Shown here piece after piece: positions 45,491 to 53,008 of a stretch of 64,000 nt of DNA. Location: NCBI RefSeq assembly GCF_019510245.1, contig NZ_JAEKKT010000116.1, forward strand, positions 62,001-126,000, given 5' to 3'. The first letter of the stretch is position 1; each line of letters starts with the position of its first letter. The position numbers and the translations under genes were made by a program. Source of the stretch: Streptomyces sp. (GTDB lineage Bacteria; Actinomycetota; Actinomycetes; Streptomycetales; Streptomycetaceae). The notes beneath the pieces are model-generated. The model had not been told where the DNA came from, did no database searches, and saw only the letters and a list, made by a program, of their open reading frames with translations.

Positions 45491-48394
45491 ATGACGAGCC
45501 ATGCAACCGAATTCGAACTCGAAAGTCTGCTCCGCCGGGCGTTACAGGCCACAGGTACCGGCGCGCGTTGGACGACCGACGCGGACGAGATGTGGTGCCG
45601 CCTCACCCACCAGTCCGGTATGCGGCGTCGGCAGGGCTGGAAATTACACGTCTCCGCGACGGCCGCCTCCGCGCCGAAAGTGCTTGAGAAAGCTTTGGAA
45701 GTGCTGCTGCGCGACGAGTCGGGATTCAAGTTCGTGCGGTCGCTCGAACAGGTGGGCGCGCTCAATTCCCGCGCCACGCCACGAGGAAGCTCGGGCAAGT
45801 TCATCACCGTGTACCCGGCCACGGACACCGCCGCCGCCCGATTGGCGCTCGAACTGCACGTGGCCACGGCGGGACTGGCCGGCCCCCGGATCCTGTCCGA
45901 CCAGCCCTATGCCCCGCACAGTCTGGTGCACTACCGCTACGGCGCCTTCGTCGGCCGGCGGCGGCTTTCGGACCAGGGGCTGCTGGTCTGGTTCATCGAG
46001 GACCCCGACGGAAATCCCGTGGAGGACAAGCGCACCGGGCAGTATTCCCCGCCCTCCTGGGCGGTCAGCCCCTTTCCCGCTTCGGTACCGCTGCCCCCGC
46101 GGGCGGAGAAGAAGACGGCGAACCGCCCCGTACTGCTCGGCGGCCGGTTCTCCGTGCGGGAGGCGATCCGGCACACCAACAAGGGCGGCGTCTACCGGGG
46201 CACCGACGTCACCACGGGCGCACCTGTGGTGATCAAGGAGGCCCGGCCGCACGTCGAGGGCGACGCGTCCGGCTCCGACGTCCGAGACTGGCTGCGGGCC
46301 GAGGCCAGGACGCTGGAGAAGCTCAAGGGCACGGGGCTGGCGCCGGAGCCGCTCGCGATGTTCGAGACGGGCGGGCACCTGTTCCTCGCCCAGGAGGAAG
46401 TGCCGGGCGTGCCCCTGCGCACCTGGGTCGCCGAGCGCTTCCGGGACGTCGGGAGCGAGCGCTACCGCGCGGACGCGCTCGCCCAGGCCGGACGCCTGGT
46501 GGAGCTGGTCGCGGCGGCCCACGCCCGCGGCTGCGTACTGAGGGACTTCACACCCGGCAACGTCATGGTCCGCCCCGACGGCGAACTGCGTCTCATCGAC
46601 CTGGAGCTCGCCGTCCTGGAGGACGACGTCCCGCTCCCGACCCGGGTGGGGACCCCCGGCTTCAGCGCCCCCGAGCGCCTGGCGGACGCGCCGGTCTCCG
46701 TGACGGCCGACTACTACAGCCTCGGCGCCACCGTGTGTTTCGTGCTCGCCGGGAAGATACCGAACCTGCTGCCCGAGGAACCGGACACCAGGACCGCCGA
46801 ACAGCGGTTCGCGGAGTGGCTGGCCGCCTGCGACGAAACGTTGCACCTGCCGGACGGCGTGCCGGAGACGATCCTCGGGCTGACGAAGGACGACCCCGCC
46901 GCGCGCTGGACCCCCGCCAGGGCCCGCCCGGCCCTCCGCACCGCGGCCCCGTCCCGCCCGGAGCAGCCCACCGCCGGGGCGCCGCCGTCCGCCGCTGGGG
47001 CGCCGCCGTCCGCCGCTGGGGCGCCGCCGTCCGCTGCCGGGGCGCCGCCGTCCACCGCTGGGGGGCCACCATCCGCCGGTCCGCAGCGATCCGCTGCTGG
47101 GGCGCCGCGATCGGCTGCCGTGGCGCCACGTTCGGCCGCTGGGGTGCCGGGATCGGCCGCCGTGCCGCCGCCATCCGCCGCCGGGGCGCCGTGGGCAGCC
47201 GTCGGGCAGCTGTGGACGGCCGGTGCGGACGGGGTGGTACAGGATGCGGTCACCGGCATGGTGGACCACCTCGTCGACTCGATGACCCCGCGCGACGACC
47301 GGCGGCTGTGGCCCGTGTCCACCCTGGCCGGCGAGACCGGTCCCTGCACCGTGCAGCAGGGCGCCGCAGGCGTACTGGCGGTCCTGACCCGGTACTTCGA
47401 GCTCACCGGCGACCCACGCCTGCCGGATCCGATCCGCACGGCGGGCACCTGGATCGCCGCCCGTACCGACACCCGCGCCATCCGCCCGGGCCTGCACTTC
47501 GGCGGCCGCGGCATCGCCTGGGCGCTGTACGACACCGGACGCGCCGTCGACGACCGCACGCTCACGGACCACGCGCTGGCCCTGGCACTCGCCCCGCTGG
47601 AGCCGACACCCAGTCACGACATCACCCACGGCTGCGCGGGCAGCGGACTCGCCGCCGCCCACCTGTGGCACCGCACCGGCGACCCACGCCTGGCCGAACT
47701 GGTCGTCGACGCGGCCGACCGGCTGGCCGCCGCGGCCCAGCCCGAGCCGTCCGGCGTGAGCTGGCCCGTCCCCGCGGAAGCCGTCTCCGAGGAGGCCGGC
47801 AAACGCTACCTGGGCTTCGCGCACGGAACGGCCGGGATCGGCAGCTTCCTCCTCGCCGCCGCCGACGTCTCCGGCCGGCCGGAACACCTGGCGCTGGCCG
47901 TCGCGGCCGGGGAGCACCTGGTGGCCAACGCCGTGCTGGTCGGCGGAGCGGCCCAGTGGCCCGCCCAGGCCACCGACCCGCCCACGGCCCCCTACTGGTG
48001 CCACGGTTCGGCGGGCATCGGCACCTTCCTGGTCCGGCTCTGGCAGCGGACCGGGGACAAACGATTCGGCGACCTCGCCCGCGGCGCCACGCACGCCGTC
48101 GTGGAGCGGGCCTCCCGGGCAGCCCTGACCCAGTGCCACGGACTGGCCGGCAACGGCGACTTCCTCCTCGACATGGCCGACGCCACCGGGGACCCCGCCT
48201 ACCGGGCGATGGCCGACGGCCTGGCCCGCCTGATCGTCTCCGAACGCGCCCACCGCGACCGGCACGTCGTCTTCCCCAACGAGTACGGGGACGTCTCGAC
48301 GAGCTGGAGCGACGGATCCGCAGGAATCCTGGCGTTCCTCCTGCGGACCCGCCACACCGACTCCCGGCACTGGACCGTCCAGCAGCCGGGCTGA
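45491..48394 (+). CDS. lanL: Class IV lanthipeptide synthetase (LanL; lyase-kinase-cyclase)
   Basis: The 967-residue enzyme phosphorylates Ser/Thr of the precursor, eliminates phosphate and closes thioether rings. The OspF-like lyase (about 1-220) has Lys51-Leu-His53 and Lys80 in the expected places. The kinase (about 222-490) has VVIKEARPH, LRDFTPGNV and the DFG equivalent DLE. A repeat linker (496-565) leads to a LanC-like cyclase (about 580-960) with GxxG turns. The zinc ligands Cys837 (YWCHGSAG), Cys882 and His883 (QCHGLAG) are present. These separate class IV from class III, whose cyclase lacks them. TTA codons encode Leu18 and Leu52, suggesting bldA control. Precursor and ABC transporter follow, as in the venezuelin cluster. 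Confidence 0.93.
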   Translation: MTSHATEFELESLLRRALQATGTGARWTTDADEMWCRLTHQSGMRRRQGWKLHVSATAASAPKVLEKALEVLLRDESGFKFVRSLEQVGALNSRATPRGSSGKFITVYPATDTAAARLALELHVATAGLAGPRILSDQPYAPHSLVHYRYGAFVGRRRLSDQGLLVWFIEDPDGNPVEDKRTGQYSPPSWAVSPFPASVPLPPRAEKKTANRPVLLGGRFSVREAIRHTNKGGVYRGTDVTTGAPVVIKEARPHVEGDASGSDVRDWLRAEARTLEKLKGTGLAPEPLAMFETGGHLFLAQEEVPGVPLRTWVAERFRDVGSERYRADALAQAGRLVELVAAAHARGCVLRDFTPGNVMVRPDGELRLIDLELAVLEDDVPLPTRVGTPGFSAPERLADAPVSVTADYYSLGATVCFVLAGKIPNLLPEEPDTRTAEQRFAEWLAACDETLHLPDGVPETILGLTKDDPAARWTPARARPALRTAAPSRPEQPTAGAPPSAAGAPPSAAGAPPSAAGAPPSTAGGPPSAGPQRSAAGAPRSAAVAPRSAAGVPGSAAVPPPSAAGAPWAAVGQLWTAGADGVVQDAVTGMVDHLVDSMTPRDDRRLWPVSTLAGETGPCTVQQGAAGVLAVLTRYFELTGDPRLPDPIRTAGTWIAARTDTRAIRPGLHFGGRGIAWALYDTGRAVDDRTLTDHALALALAPLEPTPSHDITHGCAGSGLAAAHLWHRTGDPRLAELVVDAADRLAAAAQPEPSGVSWPVPAEAVSEEAGKRYLGFAHGTAGIGSFLLAAADVSGRPEHLALAVAAGEHLVANAVLVGGAAQWPAQATDPPTAPYWCHGSAGIGTFLVRLWQRTGDKRFGDLARGATHAVVERASRAALTQCHGLAGNGDFLLDMADATGDPAYRAMADGLARLIVSERAHRDRHVVFPNEYGDVSTSWSDGSAGILAFLLRTRHTDSRHWTVQQPG
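46976..47185 (+). repeat. 21-bp tandem repeat in LanL linker (GAPPSAA heptads)
   Basis: About ten 21-bp units encode GAPPSAA and variants (GAPPSTA, GAPRSAA, VAPRSAA, VPPPSAA). The first two units are identical and the third nearly so; divergence grows downstream. The reading frame is kept throughout. Confidence 0.85.
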
Positions 48395-48418
48395 GCGACA
48401 GGAAAATCCCCCTGTCGC
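48395..48418 (+). promoter_or_regulatory. Hairpin between lanL and the precursor gene
   Basis: GCGACAGG pairs perfectly with CCTGTCGC (8-bp stem, 8-base loop), starting at the first base after the lanL stop and ending 24 bases before the precursor start. It may be a processing or stabilising element for the precursor mRNA. Confidence 0.6.
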
Positions 48419-48442
48419 AACCGCTCACAGAAGGAGAATGTC

Positions 48443-48598
48443 ATGGAGAACCAGGCCCTTGAGCTGCTGGCCGAGCTGCACGCCCTGCCGGAGACCGACC
48501 CGGTCGACTTCGACGGGGCGTCGTACTCCGGGACGTGCGCGTGCGTCGGCCTGCTGACGCTGCTCAACACGGTCTGCGTGGGCGTCAGCTGCGCCTAG
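48443..48598 (+). CDS. Class IV lanthipeptide precursor peptide (venezuelin-like)
   Basis: The 51-residue peptide has an acidic, helix-forming leader (MENQALELLAELHALPETDP) and a core rich in Cys and Thr. Cys are at 32, 34, 45 and 50; candidate dehydrated residues are Thr31, Thr39, Thr43 and Ser49, with Ser27 and Ser29 just before. The core segment CVGLLTLLNTVC is, from memory, the hallmark of venezuelin/streptocollin-type peptides, and the end reads VGVSCA. Four Cys could form four thioether rings. AGGAG lies seven bases before the ATG. It sits between the synthetase and the transporter genes, flanked by hairpins on both sides. The peptide is short enough to be missed by routine gene calling. 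Confidence 0.9.
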   Translation: MENQALELLAELHALPETDPVDFDGASYSGTCACVGLLTLLNTVCVGVSCA

Positions 48599-48606
48599 CC
48601 GAAAAC

Positions 48607-48646
48607 CTCCGGCCGGTGGCCGCCCTCGGGCGGCCACCGGCCGGAG
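48607..48646 (+). terminator. Very strong hairpin after the precursor gene
   Basis: An uninterrupted 18-bp stem (48607-48624 with 48629-48646) has a CTCG tetraloop and begins eight bases after the precursor stop. There is no T-run. It probably attenuates transcription into the transporter genes or protects the precursor mRNA. Confidence 0.75.
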
Positions 48647-48674
48647 CCGCACCCACGTGGACGAGGACCCGACC

Positions 48675-49772
48675 ATGCAGCCACCCGCCGGTGACGGCGC
48701 CCGCACCCGGACCGCCATGCCGACCGCCTCCGTCACGCACCCGGACGCCACGCAGCCCGCCGCCCGGACCGGGTACGCCATCAGCACACGCGGCCTCGTC
48801 AAGAGCTACCCGGGCCCGGCCGGAACCGCCATCCACGCCGTCCGCGGCCTGGACCTGAACGTGCTCGAAGGCGAGACCTACGCCTTCCTCGGCCCCAACG
48901 GCGCGGGGAAGTCCACCACCCTCGCCCTGCTGTGCGCGCTGGCCCGCCCCACCGCCGGACAGGCCACGGTGGCCGGTGTCGACGTGCTCGGCCGGCCGGA
49001 CCGGGTACGCGCAGCGGTCGGGATGCTCTTCCAGCACAGCGCCCTGGACCCGGACCTGACGGCCGAACAGAACCTGCACATCCATGCCCGCCTCTACGGA
49101 CTGCGCCGCCGCCAGGCCCGCCTGCGCGTCACCGAGATGCTCGAAACGGCCGGACTGACCGACCGGCGGCGGTCCCCGGTACGCACCCTGTCCGGAGGCA
49201 TGCGCCGCCGTCTCGAACTCGCCCGCGGCCTGCTGCACGCCCCTCGGGTGCTGTTCCTCGACGAGCCGACCACCGGACTCGACCCGCACGCCCGTGCCCA
49301 GATCTGGGAACACCTGCGCGCACTGCCCGGCCGGCACGGCTGCACGCTCTTCGTCACCACCCACTACCTGGAGGAGGCGGAGCACTGCGACCGCCTCGGC
49401 ATCATCGACCACGGCCGGCTCGTCGCCCAGGGCACGCCCCTCGCCCTGAAGGCCGCGATCGGCGACGACCTGGTGGTGCTGCGCACCGGCGACGACGCGG
49501 CGGCCCGGGAGGTCGTGGGCCGGACGGCGCCGCCGGGCCACGCCGTCACCCTGGGCACCGAAGGGGTGTCGCTGCGGGTGCCCGACGGCAGCGCCTGGAT
49601 CCCCCGCCTGTGCGTGGCGCTGGCGGACCACGGCATCGCGGTGCACGCCGCGTCCGCGACCCCGCCGACCCTCGACGACGTCTTCTTCCACCACGCCGGC
49701 CGTAGCATCCACGTCCCCGGGCCGCACCGGGCACCGGCCGCCCCCACGGCAGCAGCGGAGGAGGCCCCGTGA
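48675..49772 (+). CDS. ABC transporter ATP-binding protein of the lanthipeptide cluster
   Basis: The 365-residue DrrA-type ATPase has Walker A GPNGAGKSTT, the Q-loop region MLFQHSALDPDLT, signature LSGGMRRRLELARGL, Walker B VLFLDEPTTGLDP and the H-loop VTTHYLEEAEHC. An Ala/Pro-rich C-terminal tail follows the usual accessory domain. It probably powers export of the mature peptide or self-protection. ATG 48675 with GAGGA seven bases upstream was taken; GTG 48657 is possible. The stop overlaps the permease start. Confidence 0.92.
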   Translation: MQPPAGDGARTRTAMPTASVTHPDATQPAARTGYAISTRGLVKSYPGPAGTAIHAVRGLDLNVLEGETYAFLGPNGAGKSTTLALLCALARPTAGQATVAGVDVLGRPDRVRAAVGMLFQHSALDPDLTAEQNLHIHARLYGLRRRQARLRVTEMLETAGLTDRRRSPVRTLSGGMRRRLELARGLLHAPRVLFLDEPTTGLDPHARAQIWEHLRALPGRHGCTLFVTTHYLEEAEHCDRLGIIDHGRLVAQGTPLALKAAIGDDLVVLRTGDDAAAREVVGRTAPPGHAVTLGTEGVSLRVPDGSAWIPRLCVALADHGIAVHAASATPPTLDDVFFHHAGRSIHVPGPHRAPAAPTAAAEEAP

Positions 49773-50623
49773 CCGCGCCCGCCACCCCTGACGCCACCGG
49801 CCTCGGCCGTGCGCCCGGGACCCGCCTGCGCCACGAACTGCGCGCCGTCCACGCCCTGGTCCACCGCGATCTGCTGCGCCTGTCCGTCCAGCGCGTCCAC
49901 ACCGCCCTGATGCTGCTCCAGCCGGTGCTCTACCTCTTCGTGCTGGGCGGTGGCCTGGCCGCCCTGATCCCGGACTCCTCGCTGGGCGTCGGCTACCAGG
50001 CCTACCTCTTCCCGGGCATGCTGATCATGACGGTCCAGGCACCGGCCATCATCGTCGGCATCCGCCTGATCACCGACCGGCAGAGCGGCTACCTGCGCGA
50101 ACTCCTGATGGCCCCGGTCCGCCGGTCCACCCTCCTGCTCGGCAGCTGCGCCGGCGGCACCCTCGTCTCCACGGTGCAGGGCGCCGTCCTGCTCGGCCTG
50201 GGCGGCGCCGTCGGCCTGCCCTACGACCCGCTCCTGCTGGCCCTGCTCCTCGCCGCCCTGGTCCTCGCCTCCTTCACCATCACGGCCCTGTCACTGCTGC
50301 TGGCCGTCAGCCTCGACCGGCCCGAGATCTTCCAGATGCTGCTCGGCCTGGTGATGATGCCGCTGCTGTTCCTCTCCGGCGGCTTCTTCCCGCTGGCGAA
50401 CCTGCCGGGCTGGGCCCACACCCTGTCCGTCGTCAACCCGCTCGCCTACGGAGTGGACCTGATCCGCCGCTGCATCGCCCTGCGGGTACCGCACCAGGCG
50501 GCCGGCGTCGGCGTCGAGTGGTTCGGCCGGCAGCCGCCCCTGCTCCTGGAGGGCGCCGTCCTGCTGGCCGGCGGAGCCATGGCCCTGCTCTGGGCGGCCC
50601 ACCGCTTCGGCCGCCCCGAATGA
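49769..50623 (+). CDS. ABC-2 type permease of the lanthipeptide cluster
   Basis: The 284-residue permease has six membrane segments and the ABC-2/DrrB signature (FLSGGFFPLANLPGWAHTLSVVNPLAYGVDLIRRC). The GTG start overlaps the ATPase stop by four bases, so the two subunits are translationally coupled. Only one permease and one ATPase are present and there is no protease gene. The leader must therefore be removed by a protease encoded elsewhere, as is usual for class III/IV clusters. Confidence 0.92.
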   Translation: MTAPATPDATGLGRAPGTRLRHELRAVHALVHRDLLRLSVQRVHTALMLLQPVLYLFVLGGGLAALIPDSSLGVGYQAYLFPGMLIMTVQAPAIIVGIRLITDRQSGYLRELLMAPVRRSTLLLGSCAGGTLVSTVQGAVLLGLGGAVGLPYDPLLLALLLAALVLASFTITALSLLLAVSLDRPEIFQMLLGLVMMPLLFLSGGFFPLANLPGWAHTLSVVNPLAYGVDLIRRCIALRVPHQAAGVGVEWFGRQPPLLLEGAVLLAGGAMALLWAAHRFGRPE

Positions 50624-50694
50624 CACCAGGGCACGCACCGGCCCGCCGGGACGGGCCCTAGGCTGGGCCCCGTTGCCGTAGAACAGGAGTGCTC

Positions 50695-51051
50695 ATGCCG
50701 CAGATCACCGTCGACTACACCGCCACGGCGGGCCCCGCCTTCGACAGGGCGGGCTTCGCCCGGGCCCTGCACACCGCCGTGGTCGAGATCGCGGCGGCCA
50801 AGCCGGAGGCCTGCAAGACCCTGTTCCGCGCCGCCGACGAGACCGCCTTCGGCTACGACACCGACGGGGCGCACGTCATCGTCCACGTGACCTTCGGCCT
50901 GCTGGCCGGCCGCACCGACGAGACGAAGGCGAAGCTGACCGAGACGACCCTGGAGCTGCTGCGGGAGCACCTGAAGCCGGAGGGGTTCGTACTGCACGCG
51001 TCGGCGGAGGTGCGGGACCTGGACCCGTCGTACCGGAAGTACGAGAGCTAG
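50695..51051 (+). CDS. CHMI/tautomerase-like small enzyme
   Basis: The 118-residue product resembles 5-carboxymethyl-2-hydroxymuconate isomerase. With the start at ATG 50695 (AGGAG upstream), Met removal exposes Pro as residue 1 (MPQITVDYT), which is the catalytic base in the tautomerase superfamily. Other features are the segment HVTFGLLAGRTDETKAKLTETTLELL and the C-terminal ASAEVRDLDPSYRKYES. The substrate cannot be inferred; no aromatic degradation genes are adjacent, so it may act as a detoxifying tautomerase. Confidence 0.82.
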   Translation: MPQITVDYTATAGPAFDRAGFARALHTAVVEIAAAKPEACKTLFRAADETAFGYDTDGAHVIVHVTFGLLAGRTDETKAKLTETTLELLREHLKPEGFVLHASAEVRDLDPSYRKYES

Positions 51052-51071
51052 GTCTGCTCCGGCCGGTGGTC

Positions 51072-51199
51072 CGGCTGCGGCGCCGCGGGGGCTGGTCGCG
51101 CAGTTCCTCCCCCAGCGCCCCTGAAAGCAGGGCGCTGCGGTGAGCGCCCCTTCAGGGGCGCGGGGAACTGCGCGAGCGACCACGACGGCGCCGCAGCCG
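51072..51199. repeat. 128-bp imperfect palindromic element
   Basis: Outer perfect 14-bp arms (CGGCTGCGGCGCCG at 51072-51085, complement at 51186-51199) enclose an imperfect second stem (GGTCGCGCAGTTCC with GGAACTGCGCGAGCGACC). Two inner hairpins follow: CAGCGCCC/GGGCGCTG and GCGCCCC-TTCA-GGGGCGC. Part of it repeats the malG-aglA spacer at 29670-29690. It lies between convergent genes and can act as a terminator. Confidence 0.8.
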
Positions 51200-51230
51200 A
51201 ACGACGGCCCAGGCGCCCGGTACGGGGGGG

Positions 51231-51920
51231 CTAGCCCGCCAGGGCGATCAGTCGGGCGGCCAGGTCGGCGAACGGCCCGTCGTTCGGCTCCCCTTGCACC
51301 ATCCGCTTCACCAGCGCCGTCATCTCCTCGTCGTACGCCGCGCTCACGGCGGTCAGCGCCGCGAAGTCATGGACGAGCTGGATCTCCAGCTCGGCACGCG
51401 GGATGCGCCGCCCGTCCAGCCAGATCAGCGCCGTCGACTCGGCGAGCGAGATCCAGGAGCGGATGACCAGTTCCAGGCGGGGCGGCGCCTCGGTGATGCC
51501 GAGGTGGGCGAGGATCTGCTCGTAGGCGGCCTGCCGTACCGAGTCGATGAGGGCGTTGGTCGCCGAGGAGCCGACCGCGGGGCCACCGCGCATCAACGCC
51601 GCGAAGCCGGGCCCGTGTTCGTCGACGAAGTCGAAGAACCGGCGCATCACACGGAGCAGCCTGGCCCCGAGCGGGCCCTCGTGCGGCTCGTGGAAGCGGT
51701 CCGCGAGATCCTCCGAGGCCCGCTTCAACGCGGCCTCGTACAGACTGAGTTTGCCGGGGAAGTAGTGGTAGACCAGCGGCCGCGAGATGCCCGCGGCCGA
51801 GGCTATCTCGTCGATCGAGACCTCGTCAGGCGAGCGACGGCTGAACAGTTCGAGGGCGACGCCGATCAACTGCTGCCGCCGCTCCTCGACTCCCATCCTG
51901 CGGCGTACCCCGGTTGTCAT
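51231..51920 (-). CDS. TetR/AcrR-family regulator
   Basis: The 229-residue product has an N-terminal TetR DNA-binding domain (RRQQLIGVALELFSRRSPDEVSIDEIASAAGISRPLVYHYFPGKLSLYEAAL, residues 14-64). A helical ligand-binding domain follows. It lies 56 bases after the oxidoreductase gene in the same direction, so it probably forms an operon with the ferritin-like hydrolase and reductase and regulates it. A candidate operator overlaps the promoter of the first gene at 53908. Confidence 0.9.
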   Translation of the reverse strand: MTTGVRRRMGVEERRQQLIGVALELFSRRSPDEVSIDEIASAAGISRPLVYHYFPGKLSLYEAALKRASEDLADRFHEPHEGPLGARLLRVMRRFFDFVDEHGPGFAALMRGGPAVGSSATNALIDSVRQAAYEQILAHLGITEAPPRLELVIRSWISLAESTALIWLDGRRIPRAELEIQLVHDFAALTAVSAAYDEEMTALVKRMVQGEPNDGPFADLAARLIALAG

Positions 51921-51976
51921 GCGAACACCTTACCGATCGGATCCGGCCTCCCACGGACCCGGCCCTTCACGGGTGT

Positions 51977-53008
51977 TCACAGATCCAGCACAAGTCTCCC
52001 ACTTCGGGCCCGCGAGACACAGATGAGCATCGAGTCGGCACGCTCCGTGTCCGTGAGGAGTTCGTCCCGGTGCTCCACCTCCCCCTCCAGAACCCGCTGT
52101 TGACAGGTCCCGCAGAACCCCTGGGCACAGGAATAGGGGGTGTCGGGCAGCTCCGCACGTACCGCGGCCAGCACGGACGAGTCGGCCGGGACCGTCAAGG
52201 TCCGTCCGCTGCGCCGGAGTTCGAGTTCGAAGGCGTGGTCGCCGCCGCTGTCGGCGCGCGGCGCGAAACGTTCGAGGCGGACCGCCGGGAACCGCTCCGC
52301 CACCGCCGCCATCAGCCCCTCCGGACCGCAGCAGTACACCGCCGCGCCCTCCGGGACGGCCAGCGCGCCGAGGTCCGGGCGCCCGTCCTCGTCCTCCGCG
52401 ACGACCGTGACCCGCTCGTCCCCGGCCAGCTCCGCGAGGAACGGCATGGACCCGCGCGTCCGCCCGCAGTACAGCAGCCGCCACGCCACCCCGTCCGGCA
52501 CCGCCCGCACCATCGACAGGATCGGTGTGATCCCGATGCCCCCGGCCACGAACACGTACGAGGCTGCCTCGACGAGCGGGAAACGGTTGCGCGGCCCGCG
52601 CACCTCCAGCTCCATGCCCGCCACGACCTGCTCGTGCACCTCCCGGGAGCCGCCCCGCCCGTCCGCGACCAGCCGGGCGGCGACCGTGTACGACGAGGTG
52701 TCGGCCGGGTCCCCGCAGAGCGAGTACTGCCGGACCAGCCCGGACGGCAGCACCACGTCGAGGTGGGCGCCGGGCTGCCAGGGCGGCAACTGTCCTCCCT
52801 CCAGGCGCAGTTGGACGACCCCGTCGGCGATCGTCCGGTGCGAGGCGACGAGCAGCCGCAGCGCCCGGGAGCGCGGCCGCCCGGAGGTCGGCGGGTCCAG
52901 GGCCGGCATCGGCCACAGCGGGGAGGCCTCGATCCGGCGGCGCAGGGCCCGCCTGACCAGCAGCGCGGCGCCCGCGACGGCGACGGCGGTCCGCAGCCTC
53001 GGCGTCAT
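51977..53008 (-). CDS. Ferredoxin-NAD(P)H reductase-type oxidoreductase with C-terminal 2Fe-2S
   Basis: The 343-residue phthalate-dioxygenase-reductase/VanB-like protein has an N-terminal hydrophobic segment, an FMN/FAD motif (RQYSLCGDPAD) and an NAD-binding GGIGITPILSM motif. A plant-type ferredoxin domain at the C-terminus reads YSCAQGFCGTCQQRVLEG...ICVSRA, and the four cluster Cys are present. The start overlaps the hydrolase stop by ATGA. It likely donates electrons to the adjacent diiron-type protein. Confidence 0.9.
   Translation of the reverse strand: MTPRLRTAVAVAGAALLVRRALRRRIEASPLWPMPALDPPTSGRPRSRALRLLVASHRTIADGVVQLRLEGGQLPPWQPGAHLDVVLPSGLVRQYSLCGDPADTSSYTVAARLVADGRGGSREVHEQVVAGMELEVRGPRNRFPLVEAASYVFVAGGIGITPILSMVRAVPDGVAWRLLYCGRTRGSMPFLAELAGDERVTVVAEDEDGRPDLGALAVPEGAAVYCCGPEGLMAAVAERFPAVRLERFAPRADSGGDHAFELELRRSGRTLTVPADSSVLAAVRAELPDTPYSCAQGFCGTCQQRVLEGEVEHRDELLTDTERADSMLICVSRARSGRLVLDL

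Noticed and set aside
46976..47185. Regular repeats considered as a CRISPR array
   Set aside because: The units are directly adjacent without spacers, lie in frame in lanL and encode a heptapeptide.
45644..48370. A 908-codon minus-strand frame opposite lanL
   Set aside because: It has no recognisable domain and mirrors the lanL codon pattern, including its repeat.
45491..48394. Class III (LanKC) assignment of the synthetase
   Set aside because: The cyclase carries the Cys-Cys-His zinc ligands that class III enzymes lack.
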